The translations under genes were made by a program, and so were the position numbers. This document shows positions 29,082-37,814 of a stretch of 64,000 nucleotides of DNA, piece after piece. Position 1 is the stretch's first letter. Each line of letters begins with the position of its first letter. The stretch comes from Paenibacillus sp. NAIST15-1 (lineage in GTDB: Bacteria > Bacillota > Bacilli > Paenibacillales > Paenibacillaceae). The notes below the pieces were generated by a model. That model searched no databases. It saw nothing but the letters and a program-made list of their open reading frames with translations, and was not told the DNA's origin. The stretch is from positions 1 to 64,000 of the forward strand of contig NZ_BBYF01000022.1 of NCBI RefSeq assembly GCF_001894745.1, written 5' to 3'.

Positions 29082-29987
29082 TCATAATATCTCTAACTGT
29101 TGCGTGATATCTTCACAGATGCGATGAGTCAGCAGTGACTTCGCTCCACTGGATAGAAACTCGTCTCCGCTCTTCACACAGCTGATGAAATGGTCGATCA
29201 TATCAACAAACCCGCGGCGATAGAGAACGGGAGTCCAATCCCCGAATGTGGACAGCTGTTCAGTGTTGTTGACATACGTTGTCGTATGAACGCAATTATG
29301 GACAACGATCTTCTGCTGGCACCCCATAATTTCCAGTCGTTCTTCCGTTATTCCCGTTTGTCGGTTCATCATTGCGAGCCCAGTCGTCTTCTTGCCCACC
29401 AGGTTAAGGACTAAGTAATGCAATAAGCCATCCTCGACCTTGCCGTTGACCGTCATCGTCTCTGGTTCGCCTACATAGTATAGCAGCGTGTCTATCACGT
29501 GGATGAAATCATCAAAAACCGTCTGCCGGATTGGCGACAAGGGGCCGATTCGATTCTTTTGCATGAAGGCAGTTTCGATTGCCGGAATGGTTTCTTTTGC
29601 ACCTTTGTACATCGGCATGAATCGACGGTTAAATCCGACCATGAGCTGCACATTATGCTGCTGAGCCAGAGAAACGATTTCCTCCGATTCATGCAGCGTA
29701 TAGGCGATGGGCTTGTCTACGAATACATGAATTCCCGCAGTGATAAGCTGACGTAATATATCCACATGCGATTCCGTTGAAGTATGTACGAAAGCGGCAT
29801 CGATGTTAGATGAGATCAATTCCTGCACGGTAGAGAATTGGTTGCGAATACGATATTGCCGACCAACTTCATCGACCACTTCTTGATTGCGGCTGGCAAT
29901 GGATAGTTCAATATCCGATCGGGTTCCTAGTACAGGCAAGTATGCTTTGCGTGCGATATCACCAATACCGATCATGCCGATTTTCAT
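29082..29987 (-). CDS. Gfo/Idh/MocA-family oxidoreductase
   Basis: A 301-residue NAD(P)-dependent dehydrogenase. The N-terminal Rossmann domain begins MKIGMIGIGDIA and has the HTSTESH strand and the family motif DKPIA (normally EKP) at about 93-97; the C-terminal beta-sheet domain follows. Such enzymes act on sugars, inositols or biliverdin-like substrates; which one is unknown. The Lys of the DKP motif is present, but the catalytic His is shifted within an HVID segment near residue 165. GAAGGGGGAAG lies before the ATG. No sugar transporter is adjacent. Confidence 0.85.
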   Translation of the reverse strand: MKIGMIGIGDIARKAYLPVLGTRSDIELSIASRNQEVVDEVGRQYRIRNQFSTVQELISSNIDAAFVHTSTESHVDILRQLITAGIHVFVDKPIAYTLHESEEIVSLAQQHNVQLMVGFNRRFMPMYKGAKETIPAIETAFMQKNRIGPLSPIRQTVFDDFIHVIDTLLYYVGEPETMTVNGKVEDGLLHYLVLNLVGKKTTGLAMMNRQTGITEERLEIMGCQQKIVVHNCVHTTTYVNNTEQLSTFGDWTPVLYRRGFVDMIDHFISCVKSGDEFLSSGAKSLLTHRICEDITQQLEIL

Positions 29988-30076
29988 GTTGCTTCCCCCT
30001 TCATATCCATAGATTCCGTTTGTTCCATTTGATTGAGTACAGTATAGCCTAAGACACAGGTTTCAGGCTATATGTT

Positions 30077-31003
30077 TTAGACTAAGCGCCCAGGAGGCTG
30101 CTCTATCCTATTCACGAGAAGCTCTAGCTCATCCATCAAATCCGGAATCCACGCATCTGAACCTGGGATTGTATCGGTTCCGCCATAGACAAGCCATTTC
30201 AGTGTTTTTATAAGCCAGCATATCCCGCCGACGTTCACTTGCCATTCAAGCTGATCCATCGAACAATTCTGCCCCATTGCGCTATGGAAGGCGGACAACA
30301 TCTCTTCCCTAGGGACATGACTATATTCTTGAGCTTCATCAATGAGACAATGCAAGTCGCCTAAATGGGGACTTAGATACGAAATCGACCAGTCAATCGG
30401 CATAATCTGGGTCCCCTGAATGAGCAAGTTCTTCGCATGATAATCATGGTGTACAAGTGTAAGGGGCTGAGTGCGATACAGTCTCTCCAGCTGTTGCGGC
30501 AATATGTCCTGCAGTTTGCCGAGGGCAGGATGGGCCATTAGACGAGGCGAGTGAAGGAGATCCTTCGCAAGAGCCAGGAAATCGGCAGCTGTCTCGGTGC
30601 ATTGATGAATGAGACTGCTCGGAATATTCTGCTTGATATGCATTGCAGCTGTATCTCTAATCCTAGCTAACGCTCTTGCGGCTTCCAGAAAGAGCGCTGA
30701 GCTGGGGCGCTGCTCCAAATTGTACTGCCCGGCATCCTCCATAATCATGACCGCACTACGTTCCGATTCATAATATTCATAAATGCGAGGGGCTGATATG
30801 TGCAAAGGTTTCACGAGGTGACGGTAAATGGCGGCTTCTTGAGCCATTTCTTTGCCGCCCCATTTCAATATGCGAGTTTCACCTGTACGTAAAGTGATGC
30901 GATACACTTCGGATAGCGCCCACTTTCGTAAAAGTGCCCACTCGGTTACTTCAGCTAACAAAGGGATTCTGTTAGTATAGGCAGATAGACGTTCTGGAAT
31001 CAT
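30077..31003 (-). CDS. Aminoglycoside phosphotransferase-like kinase
   Basis: A 308-residue protein of the APH/choline kinase fold. The ATP lobe includes RILKWGGKE with the likely Lys, and the catalytic lobe has the Brenner-type motif HHDYHAKNLL and the metal-binding IDWS. Family members phosphorylate aminoglycosides, choline, homoserine or spore-coat related substrates (CotS-like); nothing here decides which. A resistance role should not be assumed. The ATG at 31003 has AGGAGGA upstream. The gene diverges from the NUDIX gene. Confidence 0.8.
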   Translation of the reverse strand: MIPERLSAYTNRIPLLAEVTEWALLRKWALSEVYRITLRTGETRILKWGGKEMAQEAAIYRHLVKPLHISAPRIYEYYESERSAVMIMEDAGQYNLEQRPSSALFLEAARALARIRDTAAMHIKQNIPSSLIHQCTETAADFLALAKDLLHSPRLMAHPALGKLQDILPQQLERLYRTQPLTLVHHDYHAKNLLIQGTQIMPIDWSISYLSPHLGDLHCLIDEAQEYSHVPREEMLSAFHSAMGQNCSMDQLEWQVNVGGICWLIKTLKWLVYGGTDTIPGSDAWIPDLMDELELLVNRIEQPPGRLV

Positions 31004-31070
31004 GTGCTTCCTCCTGAATGATTGGGTTCATCTTACAGAGGAGAATTTTACACGAAAACCCAAAAAAATA

Positions 31071-31137
31071 TAGACTTATAATGACCGGTTTGCTATGATG
31101 TTGAATAGGGTCTCGATACTTTTCGGGACCCATTTTT
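31071..31137 (+). promoter_or_regulatory. Promoter followed at once by a terminator-like hairpin
   Basis: TAGACT (31071-31076), 17 bases, TATGAT (31094-31099) with an extended TG. The expected start of transcription falls near 31106, and GGGTCTCGA/TTCGGGACCC (31108-31131) forms a 9-pair stem followed by ATTTTTT. The NUDIX gene begins 30 bases later, so the hairpin would be the very 5' end of its mRNA. Confidence 0.5.
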
Positions 31138-31165
31138 TGTTAATTGTGAATCGGGAGATGAAGAG

Positions 31166-31582
31166 ATGCAGGGCTATAATGTCATCATGGTTTACAATAA
31201 AGAACTCGACAAATTATTGATGTGCAAACGATTAAAAGAACCGTACAAAGGACTAAGTAATCTAGTCGGCGGTAAAATAGAGGCTGGCGAAGCAGGAATC
31301 GAAAGTGCTTATCGAGAGCTGGCGGAAGAAACGAGCATTTCCAAAGAGGATATCACGCTGCACCACCTGATGGACTTCACGTACCACTATCAAAAATGTT
31401 ATGTGGAAGTCTATGTGGGCAAGTTGAAGCATGACGTCGCGATTCATGGCGATGAGAATGAATTGTACTGGTCGGAGCTGACCCACGATTTCTTCGACAT
31501 GACCTTGTATGCAGGAGAAGGCAATATCGGTCATATGATCGAGCAGGTGAATATGTTCAAGGATACGATATTAGGTGATTGA
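31166..31582 (+). CDS. NUDIX hydrolase, MutT-like
   Basis: A 138-residue pyrophosphohydrolase. The Nudix box is complete from Gly36 to the EET triplet (GGKIEAGEAGI, then a Glu-Ser spacer, then YRELAEETSI), so magnesium-dependent cleavage of a nucleoside diphosphate derivative is expected. It could clean up oxidised nucleotides, but the specific substrate cannot be read from the sequence. GGGAGATGAAGAG lies before the ATG. A terminator-like hairpin sits at the presumed mRNA start. Confidence 0.88.
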   Translation: MQGYNVIMVYNKELDKLLMCKRLKEPYKGLSNLVGGKIEAGEAGIESAYRELAEETSISKEDITLHHLMDFTYHYQKCYVEVYVGKLKHDVAIHGDENELYWSELTHDFFDMTLYAGEGNIGHMIEQVNMFKDTILGD

Positions 31583-31586
31583 AATG

Positions 31587-31632
31587 AAAAAGACGAAGGC
31601 AGGCGCTACATGGCGTGTTCCTTCGTCTTTTT
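31587..31632. terminator. Bidirectional terminator (NUDIX / MarR genes)
   Basis: AAAAAGACGAAGG and CCTTCGTCTTTTT form a perfect 13-pair stem with a smaller GGCGC/GGCGT hairpin inside; the A run and T run make it work on both strands. Confidence 0.92.
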
Positions 31633-31687
31633 CTATACTAGAATCCAAGCTTGTATTTGCTCCTATTCACAAAAGCTGTGCTGTGGC

Positions 31688-32128
31688 TTACATCTTGACA
31701 TCGAACACATGGGATTGGAGAATCTCTAATGCCCGCTGTATGTCCTTCAAGTCTTCTTCTGAGGAATTCTTAATTCGCTCGAAGAAACGCTCGCTAATCC
31801 GTCCAAAAGCCTCATCCATCATAGCTTGTCCAGCTTCCGAAAGTTGGATCAGCTGCTTGCGTCGATCATCCGTGGACTCTAGCTTTTCACATAGATGCTT
31901 TTCCGTTAATTTCTTCAGTTCCCGGCTCGTATTTGGCATAGACATGTGCATGCAATCGCTAATTTGGCTTAAGGTAACAGGTTGGCTGACCGCGATATAT
32001 TCCAAAATACGATATTGAACGGGTGTAATATCCTCTGGCTTAATGTCCCTCGTTAATTCATGCGTCACTTCGTGCACGGAGGTTGTAAAGCTCACAAATT
32101 GATGAAACAGAGCTTTCTTGTCCACAAA
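31688..32128 (-). CDS. MarR-family regulator
   Basis: A 146-residue winged-helix repressor: the DNA-binding part is about 30-95 (TPVQYRILEYIAVSQPVTLSQI, by its ends, then SRELKKLTEKHLCEKLESTDDRRK, by its ends, the wing with DDRR). Cys77 in HLCEK could be redox-sensitive. GTG 32128 has AGAGGTG 5-6 bases upstream. It diverges from a flavodoxin-fold quinone reductase gene with two inverted repeats between them, a common layout for MarR regulators that respond to quinones or other electrophiles; that trigger is inferred. Confidence 0.87.
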   Translation of the reverse strand, partial: FVDKKALFHQFVSFTTSVHEVTHELTRDIKPEDITPVQYRILEYIAVSQPVTLSQISDCMHMSMPNTSRELKKLTEKHLCEKLESTDDRRKQLIQLSEAGQAMMDEAFGRISERFFERIKNSSEEDLKDIQRALEILQSHVFDVKM

Positions 32129-32174
32129 AATCACCTCTTACCAGAACACGATAACAAATCAATTATCAATAAAC

Positions 32175-32234
32175 AATTATCATTTGACAACTATATGGGT
32201 AGGTTGGTATCTTTTAGTTATCAAATGATAACTA
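32175..32234. promoter_or_regulatory. Two MarR-type operators flanking a promoter
   Basis: A perfect repeat TAGTTATCA-AA-TGATAACTA lies at 32215-32234, and a degenerate copy AATTATCATTTGACAACTA at 32175-32193. TTGACA (32184-32189) and TATCTT (32208-32213), 18 bases apart, form the promoter of the downstream reductase; its -35 lies inside the first operator and its -10 abuts the second. Binding at both would block it. Confidence 0.75.
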
Positions 32235-32249
32235 AATGGCGGTGGGAAG

Positions 32250-32837
32250 ATGAAGGTGTTAATCGTATATACGCATCCGAATCATAGTAGTTTGAGTTAC
32301 GCCTTTTTACAACAAATCATACAAGGGTGTACAGAGAATAAGAACGTGGAAGAAATTCAGGTTCTTGATTTATATGAGGAGGACTTCGATCCAGTACTTG
32401 TGTTCCACAAGACGAAGCGGAGGAGAGATATGCACCTCGATCCGACCCTGGAGAAGTATCGTGAGCAGATACGCTGGGCGGATAAGTTGGTGTTTGTGTA
32501 TCCGATCTGGTGGCTGCGTCCGCCTGCGATGCTGCTCGGCTACATTGATCAGTTATTTGCTTCTGACTTCGCCTATCGAGACAACGGAGGCTTGCTGCCT
32601 GAAGGGCTACTGAAAGGGAAATCGGTTGTTTGTATATCTACAATGAAGGGTCCTACCCTGTATCCATTTTTCTTTTATCGCAATGTGCATAAAGTGTTGA
32701 TGAAAAGGGCTTTGTTTCAGTATGTAGGTATCAAAAAAGTGAAGTTCTTTGAATTCGGGAACATGGAAAGTCCGAAGGGCAAGCACGACAGAAAATCAAT
32801 TAATATTTACAATTATTTCAAATTTATGTATCATTAA
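32250..32837 (+). CDS. NAD(P)H-dependent quinone reductase (flavodoxin-like fold)
   Basis: A 195-residue FMN or FAD-dependent reductase of the MdaB/KefF/NQO1 group: opening strand KVLIVYTHPNHSSLSYAF (phosphate-binding loop), the WADKLVFVYPIWWLRPPAMLLGYID signature, given by its ends, and GGLLPEGLLKGKSV. It probably reduces quinones by two electrons and avoids semiquinone radicals. GGTGGGAAG lies before the ATG. It is divergent from the marR gene and very likely its main target. The C-terminal part is slightly shorter than in MdaB. Confidence 0.85.
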   Translation: MKVLIVYTHPNHSSLSYAFLQQIIQGCTENKNVEEIQVLDLYEEDFDPVLVFHKTKRRRDMHLDPTLEKYREQIRWADKLVFVYPIWWLRPPAMLLGYIDQLFASDFAYRDNGGLLPEGLLKGKSVVCISTMKGPTLYPFFFYRNVHKVLMKRALFQYVGIKKVKFFEFGNMESPKGKHDRKSINIYNYFKFMYH

Positions 32838-32963
32838 ACACCTGAGCAGGGTTCATATTGTTGAGGATGACGAATAAATTATAAGTTTTGAATGTCTCCT
32901 TACAGACGGATCTAGTGTTGAAATTCACCGCTGTAAGCCATAAATGGGGAGGGTTCAATTCTT

Positions 32964-34403
32964 ATGAGATCGTTTGAACTGCTGTTAGTCGTCATTCATG
33001 TTTTATTGCTTGGTTGGCTGCTATTTGCAAGGAACAAGACAAAGCAGATACTATTCATTAGTTTCTGCACATCTGCCATATTCGTGCTGCTGCATGGACT
33101 TATCGAAGGGCTGCGTTGGCAGATGGTTCCGGTCTATGTGATAACGTTTCTGCCGATCTGTAACCTTGCAGCACGATATCTGTTCAGATCGAAGGAAGAG
33201 AAGGAAAAGAAGTCCATAGTTCAGCAAATTCTCGTGGCTATGCTGGCAGTGCTGTATTCCCTTATCACTGTGTTTCTGCCTCTCTTGTTCCCGGTGTTCA
33301 CATTCGAGGATCCTACAGGTCCGTATAAGATTGGGACAGTAACGTATGATTGGAAGGATGAGCGGCGTGAAGAAACACTTACCCCAGCAAAGGGCGACAA
33401 GCGCGAACTGATGGTGCAAATTTGGTATCCAGCTAGTTCGAGTGCACAGGGGAAAACCGCACCTTATGTACCTAATCCAGATGTGTTCGTAAATGCGTAC
33501 AGCCAAACTTTCGATATGCCTAAAATGTTTTTTACAAGCATGAAATTCGTCAAGACACATGCGATCGAAAATGCCGAGATATCCGGTAAAGAAGCTGCTT
33601 ACCCAGTACTGCTGTTTTCTCATGGAATGGGTGGGCATAAGAGCCATAACACCTTCCAGATCGAACAATTGGTCAGTTATGGGTATATCGTTGTGGGTAT
33701 TGATCACACGTATAATAGCATTGCATCGGTGTTCGATGATGGCCGCGTTGCGAATTTTATTCCCCAGGATCCGTCAGTTGAGCACTTGGATGAACTGAAC
33801 AAGGTATGGGTGGAGGATGCCAAATTTGTACTCAATCAAGTGGGGAAGCTGGCGCAGGGCGATCCAGACCATCGCTTTACAGGAAGAATGGATTTGAAGA
33901 ACGTCGGTATGTTCGGTCATTCCTACGGTGGAGCAACCAGTGTTCAAATGCTGATGTCAGACGCAAGAATTAAGGCAGCTATTAATTTGGACGGCGGCTT
34001 ATTTGGTCAGCTCCGGATTCCGGACGGCGGGGTGAAGAAGCCGTTGTTGATGATGAGTGCGGATAGAACGCTTGCCGGTGCAAACCAGCTAGCAGCTGCC
34101 CAAGGCACAACGAGAAAAGCTTTATACAAGTACTTCGGTGACATATTTGAACGATATAAGCATGTTGCAGAGGGAGGAAACTACTGGATGAAAATTAAAA
34201 ACATGGATCACTTAGCCTTCTGCGACTTCTATCTGCTATCGCCTCTACTCGAGAAGGCTGAAGGGGTAAATTTACGCCCTGTACATCGCCTCATTAATGA
34301 ATACTCGCTTGATTTCTTTAACCATTACTTAAAGGGGCAACCTTTCGAGAAGATGGAACAAAATCTTGGGGACAATCCGGAATTTACACTGGAGAGAGGC
34401 TAA
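32964..34403 (+). CDS. Membrane-anchored PAF-acetylhydrolase-like lipase
   Basis: A 479-residue protein. The first 110 residues form four membrane segments (about 4-21, 28-46, 54-72, 86-108); the rest is an alpha/beta hydrolase of the platelet-activating-factor acetylhydrolase group with the nucleophile in GHSYGGA, an oxyanion-type FSHGMGGHK, an Asp in MMSADRT and a His in MDHLAF. It should cleave short-chain or oxidised acyl esters at the membrane; the natural substrate is unknown. GGGGAGGG lies 11 bases before the ATG. It seems to be a single gene. Confidence 0.85.
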   Translation: MRSFELLLVVIHVLLLGWLLFARNKTKQILFISFCTSAIFVLLHGLIEGLRWQMVPVYVITFLPICNLAARYLFRSKEEKEKKSIVQQILVAMLAVLYSLITVFLPLLFPVFTFEDPTGPYKIGTVTYDWKDERREETLTPAKGDKRELMVQIWYPASSSAQGKTAPYVPNPDVFVNAYSQTFDMPKMFFTSMKFVKTHAIENAEISGKEAAYPVLLFSHGMGGHKSHNTFQIEQLVSYGYIVVGIDHTYNSIASVFDDGRVANFIPQDPSVEHLDELNKVWVEDAKFVLNQVGKLAQGDPDHRFTGRMDLKNVGMFGHSYGGATSVQMLMSDARIKAAINLDGGLFGQLRIPDGGVKKPLLMMSADRTLAGANQLAAAQGTTRKALYKYFGDIFERYKHVAEGGNYWMKIKNMDHLAFCDFYLLSPLLEKAEGVNLRPVHRLINEYSLDFFNHYLKGQPFEKMEQNLGDNPEFTLERG

Positions 34404-34623
34404 GAACAACTAAAGCGGTATGTATGAACAAGATGATGGAGAAGTAATTTCCATGAGGGGATTTCCTTTTACAGGGCTACGTTTTTTTTCCAGTGTAAGG
34501 ATAAGAAACCAAAGGTTCTTCATTAATTTACCAAATATAAAGGGCGTGATATAATCCATGATTAGGGAAGGAATGAGAACGATGTAGTTGTCGAGAAGAA
34601 TACGGTTGAACCGCGCTCAAGAT

Positions 34624-34672
34624 CTCCCCCCTCGTATGAGGGAACAAGTGAACATCACATATTGAGGGGGAG
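34624..34672 (+). promoter_or_regulatory. Possible ribosome-site sequestering switch
   Basis: The ribosome site GAGGGGGAG (34664-34672) can pair with CTCCCCCCTC at 34624-34633 with one bulged C. The same C-rich stretch can instead pair locally: CCCTC (34629-34633), loop GTAT, GAGGG (34638-34642). The two folds exclude each other, so translation of the next gene could be switched. The 34404-34623 interval before it holds no gene I can support. Confidence 0.4.
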
Positions 34673-34677
34673 CGAAT

Positions 34678-35229
34678 ATGGTATTTCATATTTGGGAAGG
34701 AAAAAAAGTAAGATTGCGCGCCATAGTCTCAAGCGATTGGGAGAAATTCCACAACAATGACTATGATACGGAAACTGCCCGATTATGCGATGAGGTTCAT
34801 TTTCCAAGATCCGAAGAGGGTGCCCGAATATGGACAGACCAGCGGGCAGCTGCAGTGCCGGAAGGTGATCAATTTCGGTTTGCCATTGAGACGATTGCGG
34901 GTAAAATGGTAGGCGGAATGAACACGCATGGCGTAGATAAGCGGAATGGCACGTTCAAGTACGGCGTATCGATCTTCCGAGAACATTGGCGTAAGGGCTA
35001 TGCATCGGATGCAATCCAGGTATTGCTCCGCTACTATTTCGAAGAGCTGCGCTATCATAAGGTGATTGCGCATGTATATGCGTACAACGAGGCATCAATC
35101 GCGCTGCACGAGCGCCTAGGGTTCCAACAGGAAGGGAGACTGAGAGATATGGTCTTTACGAAGGGGAAGTATCACGATGAACTCATTTATGGCTTAGTGC
35201 GCAGTGAATACGATGCGATGCAGGAATGA
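34678..35229 (+). CDS. GNAT acetyltransferase, RimJ/RimL type
   Basis: A 183-residue acetyltransferase starting with the typical KVRLRAI strand. Motif A is GVSIFREHWRKGYASDAIQVL, given by its ends, and motif B is NEASIALHERLGFQQEGRLRD, also by its ends. Relatives acetylate protein N-termini, spermidine or small amines; the substrate here is unknown. The strong ribosome site GAGGGGGAG lies 5 bases before the ATG and may be blocked by upstream pairing. A terminator follows. Confidence 0.87.
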   Translation: MVFHIWEGKKVRLRAIVSSDWEKFHNNDYDTETARLCDEVHFPRSEEGARIWTDQRAAAVPEGDQFRFAIETIAGKMVGGMNTHGVDKRNGTFKYGVSIFREHWRKGYASDAIQVLLRYYFEELRYHKVIAHVYAYNEASIALHERLGFQQEGRLRDMVFTKGKYHDELIYGLVRSEYDAMQE

Positions 35230-35267
35230 ACTTGGTCACTGTATAGATGCAATTCAAGATAAATAGG

Positions 35268-35315
35268 AAAGCCATAGAATGTCCGCTTGTGGAAGGCAGC
35301 GCTCTATGGCTTTTT
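35268..35315 (+). terminator. Terminator after acetyltransferase gene
   Basis: AAAGCCATAGA and TCTATGGCTTT form an 11-pair stem with a 23-base loop, followed by TTTTTG. The convergent reductase gene ends 18 bases further on. Confidence 0.85.
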
Positions 35316-35333
35316 GATGTTGTGTATTTATTT

Positions 35334-37814
35334 TTAAATAAACAAATTAATGCCTGATTGATCAGCCTTGCCTAAATAGTAGCCTACGCCGCCGATGGTA
35401 ACGCCGTCGATAAGCTCCTCATGGGCAATGCCCATGACGTCCATCGACATCTGGCAGGCAACGATTTCGACACCCTGCTGGATCGCAGACTCAATCAACT
35501 CTTCTAGTGAAGATACATTGTTATTGTTCATCACTGAGCGAATCATTTTTGGCCCGATGCCCATCATGTTCATCTTCGACAACCCCAGCTTCTTGCTTCC
35601 TCGTGGCATCATCGCACCGAACATTTTGCCGATGAAGCTCTTGTTGACGGGAACCTTGTTCGGCTTGCGCAAAATATTCAGACCCCAGAAGGTGAAGAAC
35701 AGAGTCACTTTCTTTCCCGAAGCAGCAGCTCCGTTCGCAATAATGAAGGAGGCGATTGCTTTATCGAGATCGCCGCTGAACACGACCATGGTACTGCGAT
35801 CCGATGATACACTGCGATTGTCTGCCTGTTGCAAATCCTCCGCGGAGGTAGGCGGCAGCTTGCGTATATGGGCTTCAATCGTCCCATCCGTGTGTTTCTG
35901 CACATGCAGCAGCTCCTGCTTGCTCATGCCCACCCAAGCTTGAATATCCTCATAGAAGCCGGGATCGGATGCATTTACTTTCAGCACTTGACCTTCCTGC
36001 ATCACATCCATCTGCTGCTTGACTTGCATGAGCGGCCCTGGGCAGCATAATCCACATGCGTCCAAGGTACGATCGAAGGAATACTGCGTATCTTTCAGTT
36101 CGTTGCTCTCTTTTACTGGATTGCCAGACGTGTCTTGGTCAGGCCTAGCAGGCGGCGTAACCTGTCCGGGGGTATATTGTGCATGCTGGTATGTCTTATA
36201 TCCACCCGTTAAGTTCTTCACCTTGAAGCCATGCTGACTTAGGATGCGTGACGCCGTATAACCGCGCAAACCAACTTGGCAGTATACCCAGATTTCCTTC
36301 TCCCGATCGAGCTCATTCAGACGGCTTCTTAGCTCATCTACAGGAATAGACAGGGAGTTAGGAATATGACCGTTCTGATGCTCCATATCCGTACGCACGT
36401 CAACAAGCATCGTAGCTTGTGGGTCGCGCTGTTCCAGATCGGCAGGCGTAAACGCGTTCACAGCTCCTGTCCATATATTCTCGGCAGTATACCCGGCCAT
36501 GTTCACGGGATCTTTGGCGGAAGAATACGGTGGTGCATAGGACAATTCAAGCTCCGTAAGATCGGTGACGGTGCCGCCTAAGCGTATAACCGTAGCAATG
36601 ACGTCCATCCGTTTGTCCACGCCGTCATAGCCGACAATCTGGCTGCCTAGTACGTTGCCTTCCTCATTAAAGATCAGCTTTATTGTCATTGGCTTGGCAC
36701 CTGGATAGTACCCGGCATGGGAATTTGGATGCACATAAGTTACCTTGTACGGCAAACCTAATCGTTGCAATGTTTTTTCGTTATTCCCTGTTGCAGCACC
36801 CGTTAATCCGAACACCTTCAGGATAGATGTGCCTTGCGAGCCTTTATAGGCAGTGCCAATTCCGCTCACATTGTCTGCTGCGATACGCCCTTGCTTGTTG
36901 GCTGGCCCTGCAAGCGGGATCGCTGTCTTCGTCCCATTGACGAAATCGACAACCTCAACCGCGTCTCCTACAGCATAAACGTCTTCTACATTAGTCTGCA
37001 AATAATCATTCACAATGATGTGACCTCGTGGCCCTAGCTCAATACCGCTGTCTCGAATAAAGCCCGTGTCAGGTGCTACCCCGATTGCGAGAATGACCAT
37101 GTCGCTTGTGAGCACTTTGCCACTGGCCAGTTGTGTTTCAATCCCGCTGTTCGTATCACGGAATGATTGAACGCGGTCATTCACAATAATGGATGTACCG
37201 TGCTGCTCCATCTCCTTAGACAGAATACCGGACATTTCTGTGTCAAATGGAGCAAGAATCGCTGGTCCAGCTTCCACTAACGTGACATCCAGCCCAATTT
37301 CACGCAAATTCTCGGCCATCTCTACCCCGATGAACCCACCGCCAATGACGACAGCAGAACGTGCGCCTTCTTCTGTGACGCGCGTCTTCACGTGATCCGT
37401 ATCCGGAATGTTGCGAAGCGTATAAATTCGCTCGCTCTCAATACCGGGAAGCGGCGGACGTACCGGCTTCGCACCAGGGGACAGAATTAGGGAATCATAC
37501 GATTCTTCGTACTCCCCTATCTCTTTGCTGCGTACCCGTACCTTTTTTGCTTGCGTATCAATGCCGATGACTTCGCTGTGCACGCGCACATCGATATTGA
37601 ACCGGCGGTGCATTGCTTCTGGTGTTTGTACGAACAGCTTGTTGCGGTCTTGAATCGTATCTCCAATATAGTAGGGAAGCCCGCAGTTGGCGAATGATAC
37701 ATAAGCATCTCTCTCGAACATGACGATGTGGGCATCCTCATCCAGTCTGCGCAGACGTGCTGCGGCAGAAGCCCCTCCAGCTACTCCTCCAACGATCAGT
37801 ACCTTTTTGCTCAT
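35334..37814 (-). CDS. CoA-disulfide reductase fused to rhodanese, TusA and DsrE domains
   Basis: An 826-residue fusion for persulfide chemistry. Residues 1-440 are a pyridine-nucleotide disulfide oxidoreductase (FAD site GGVAGGASAAARLRR, single active Cys44 in FANCGLPYY) of the CoA-disulfide reductase/NADH polysulfide reductase type. A rhodanese domain at about 455-550 has Cys in VYCQVGLRGYTA; a TusA domain at about 590-655 has CGLCCPGPLMQV; a DsrE2-like domain fills about 670-826 (TLFFTFWGLNILRKP-like segment). The chain could take sulfane sulfur from polysulfide or CoA persulfide and pass it along the Cys relay; that route is inferred. It overlaps the arsR gene by ATGA, so translation is coupled. 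Confidence 0.9.
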   Translation of the reverse strand: MSKKVLIVGGVAGGASAAARLRRLDEDAHIVMFERDAYVSFANCGLPYYIGDTIQDRNKLFVQTPEAMHRRFNIDVRVHSEVIGIDTQAKKVRVRSKEIGEYEESYDSLILSPGAKPVRPPLPGIESERIYTLRNIPDTDHVKTRVTEEGARSAVVIGGGFIGVEMAENLREIGLDVTLVEAGPAILAPFDTEMSGILSKEMEQHGTSIIVNDRVQSFRDTNSGIETQLASGKVLTSDMVILAIGVAPDTGFIRDSGIELGPRGHIIVNDYLQTNVEDVYAVGDAVEVVDFVNGTKTAIPLAGPANKQGRIAADNVSGIGTAYKGSQGTSILKVFGLTGAATGNNEKTLQRLGLPYKVTYVHPNSHAGYYPGAKPMTIKLIFNEEGNVLGSQIVGYDGVDKRMDVIATVIRLGGTVTDLTELELSYAPPYSSAKDPVNMAGYTAENIWTGAVNAFTPADLEQRDPQATMLVDVRTDMEHQNGHIPNSLSIPVDELRSRLNELDREKEIWVYCQVGLRGYTASRILSQHGFKVKNLTGGYKTYQHAQYTPGQVTPPARPDQDTSGNPVKESNELKDTQYSFDRTLDACGLCCPGPLMQVKQQMDVMQEGQVLKVNASDPGFYEDIQAWVGMSKQELLHVQKHTDGTIEAHIRKLPPTSAEDLQQADNRSVSSDRSTMVVFSGDLDKAIASFIIANGAAASGKKVTLFFTFWGLNILRKPNKVPVNKSFIGKMFGAMMPRGSKKLGLSKMNMMGIGPKMIRSVMNNNNVSSLEELIESAIQQGVEIVACQMSMDVMGIAHEELIDGVTIGGVGYYLGKADQSGINLFI

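Noticed and set aside
30077-31003. Aminoglycoside resistance gene
   Set aside because: Only the general kinase fold is seen; nothing in sequence or context points to resistance.
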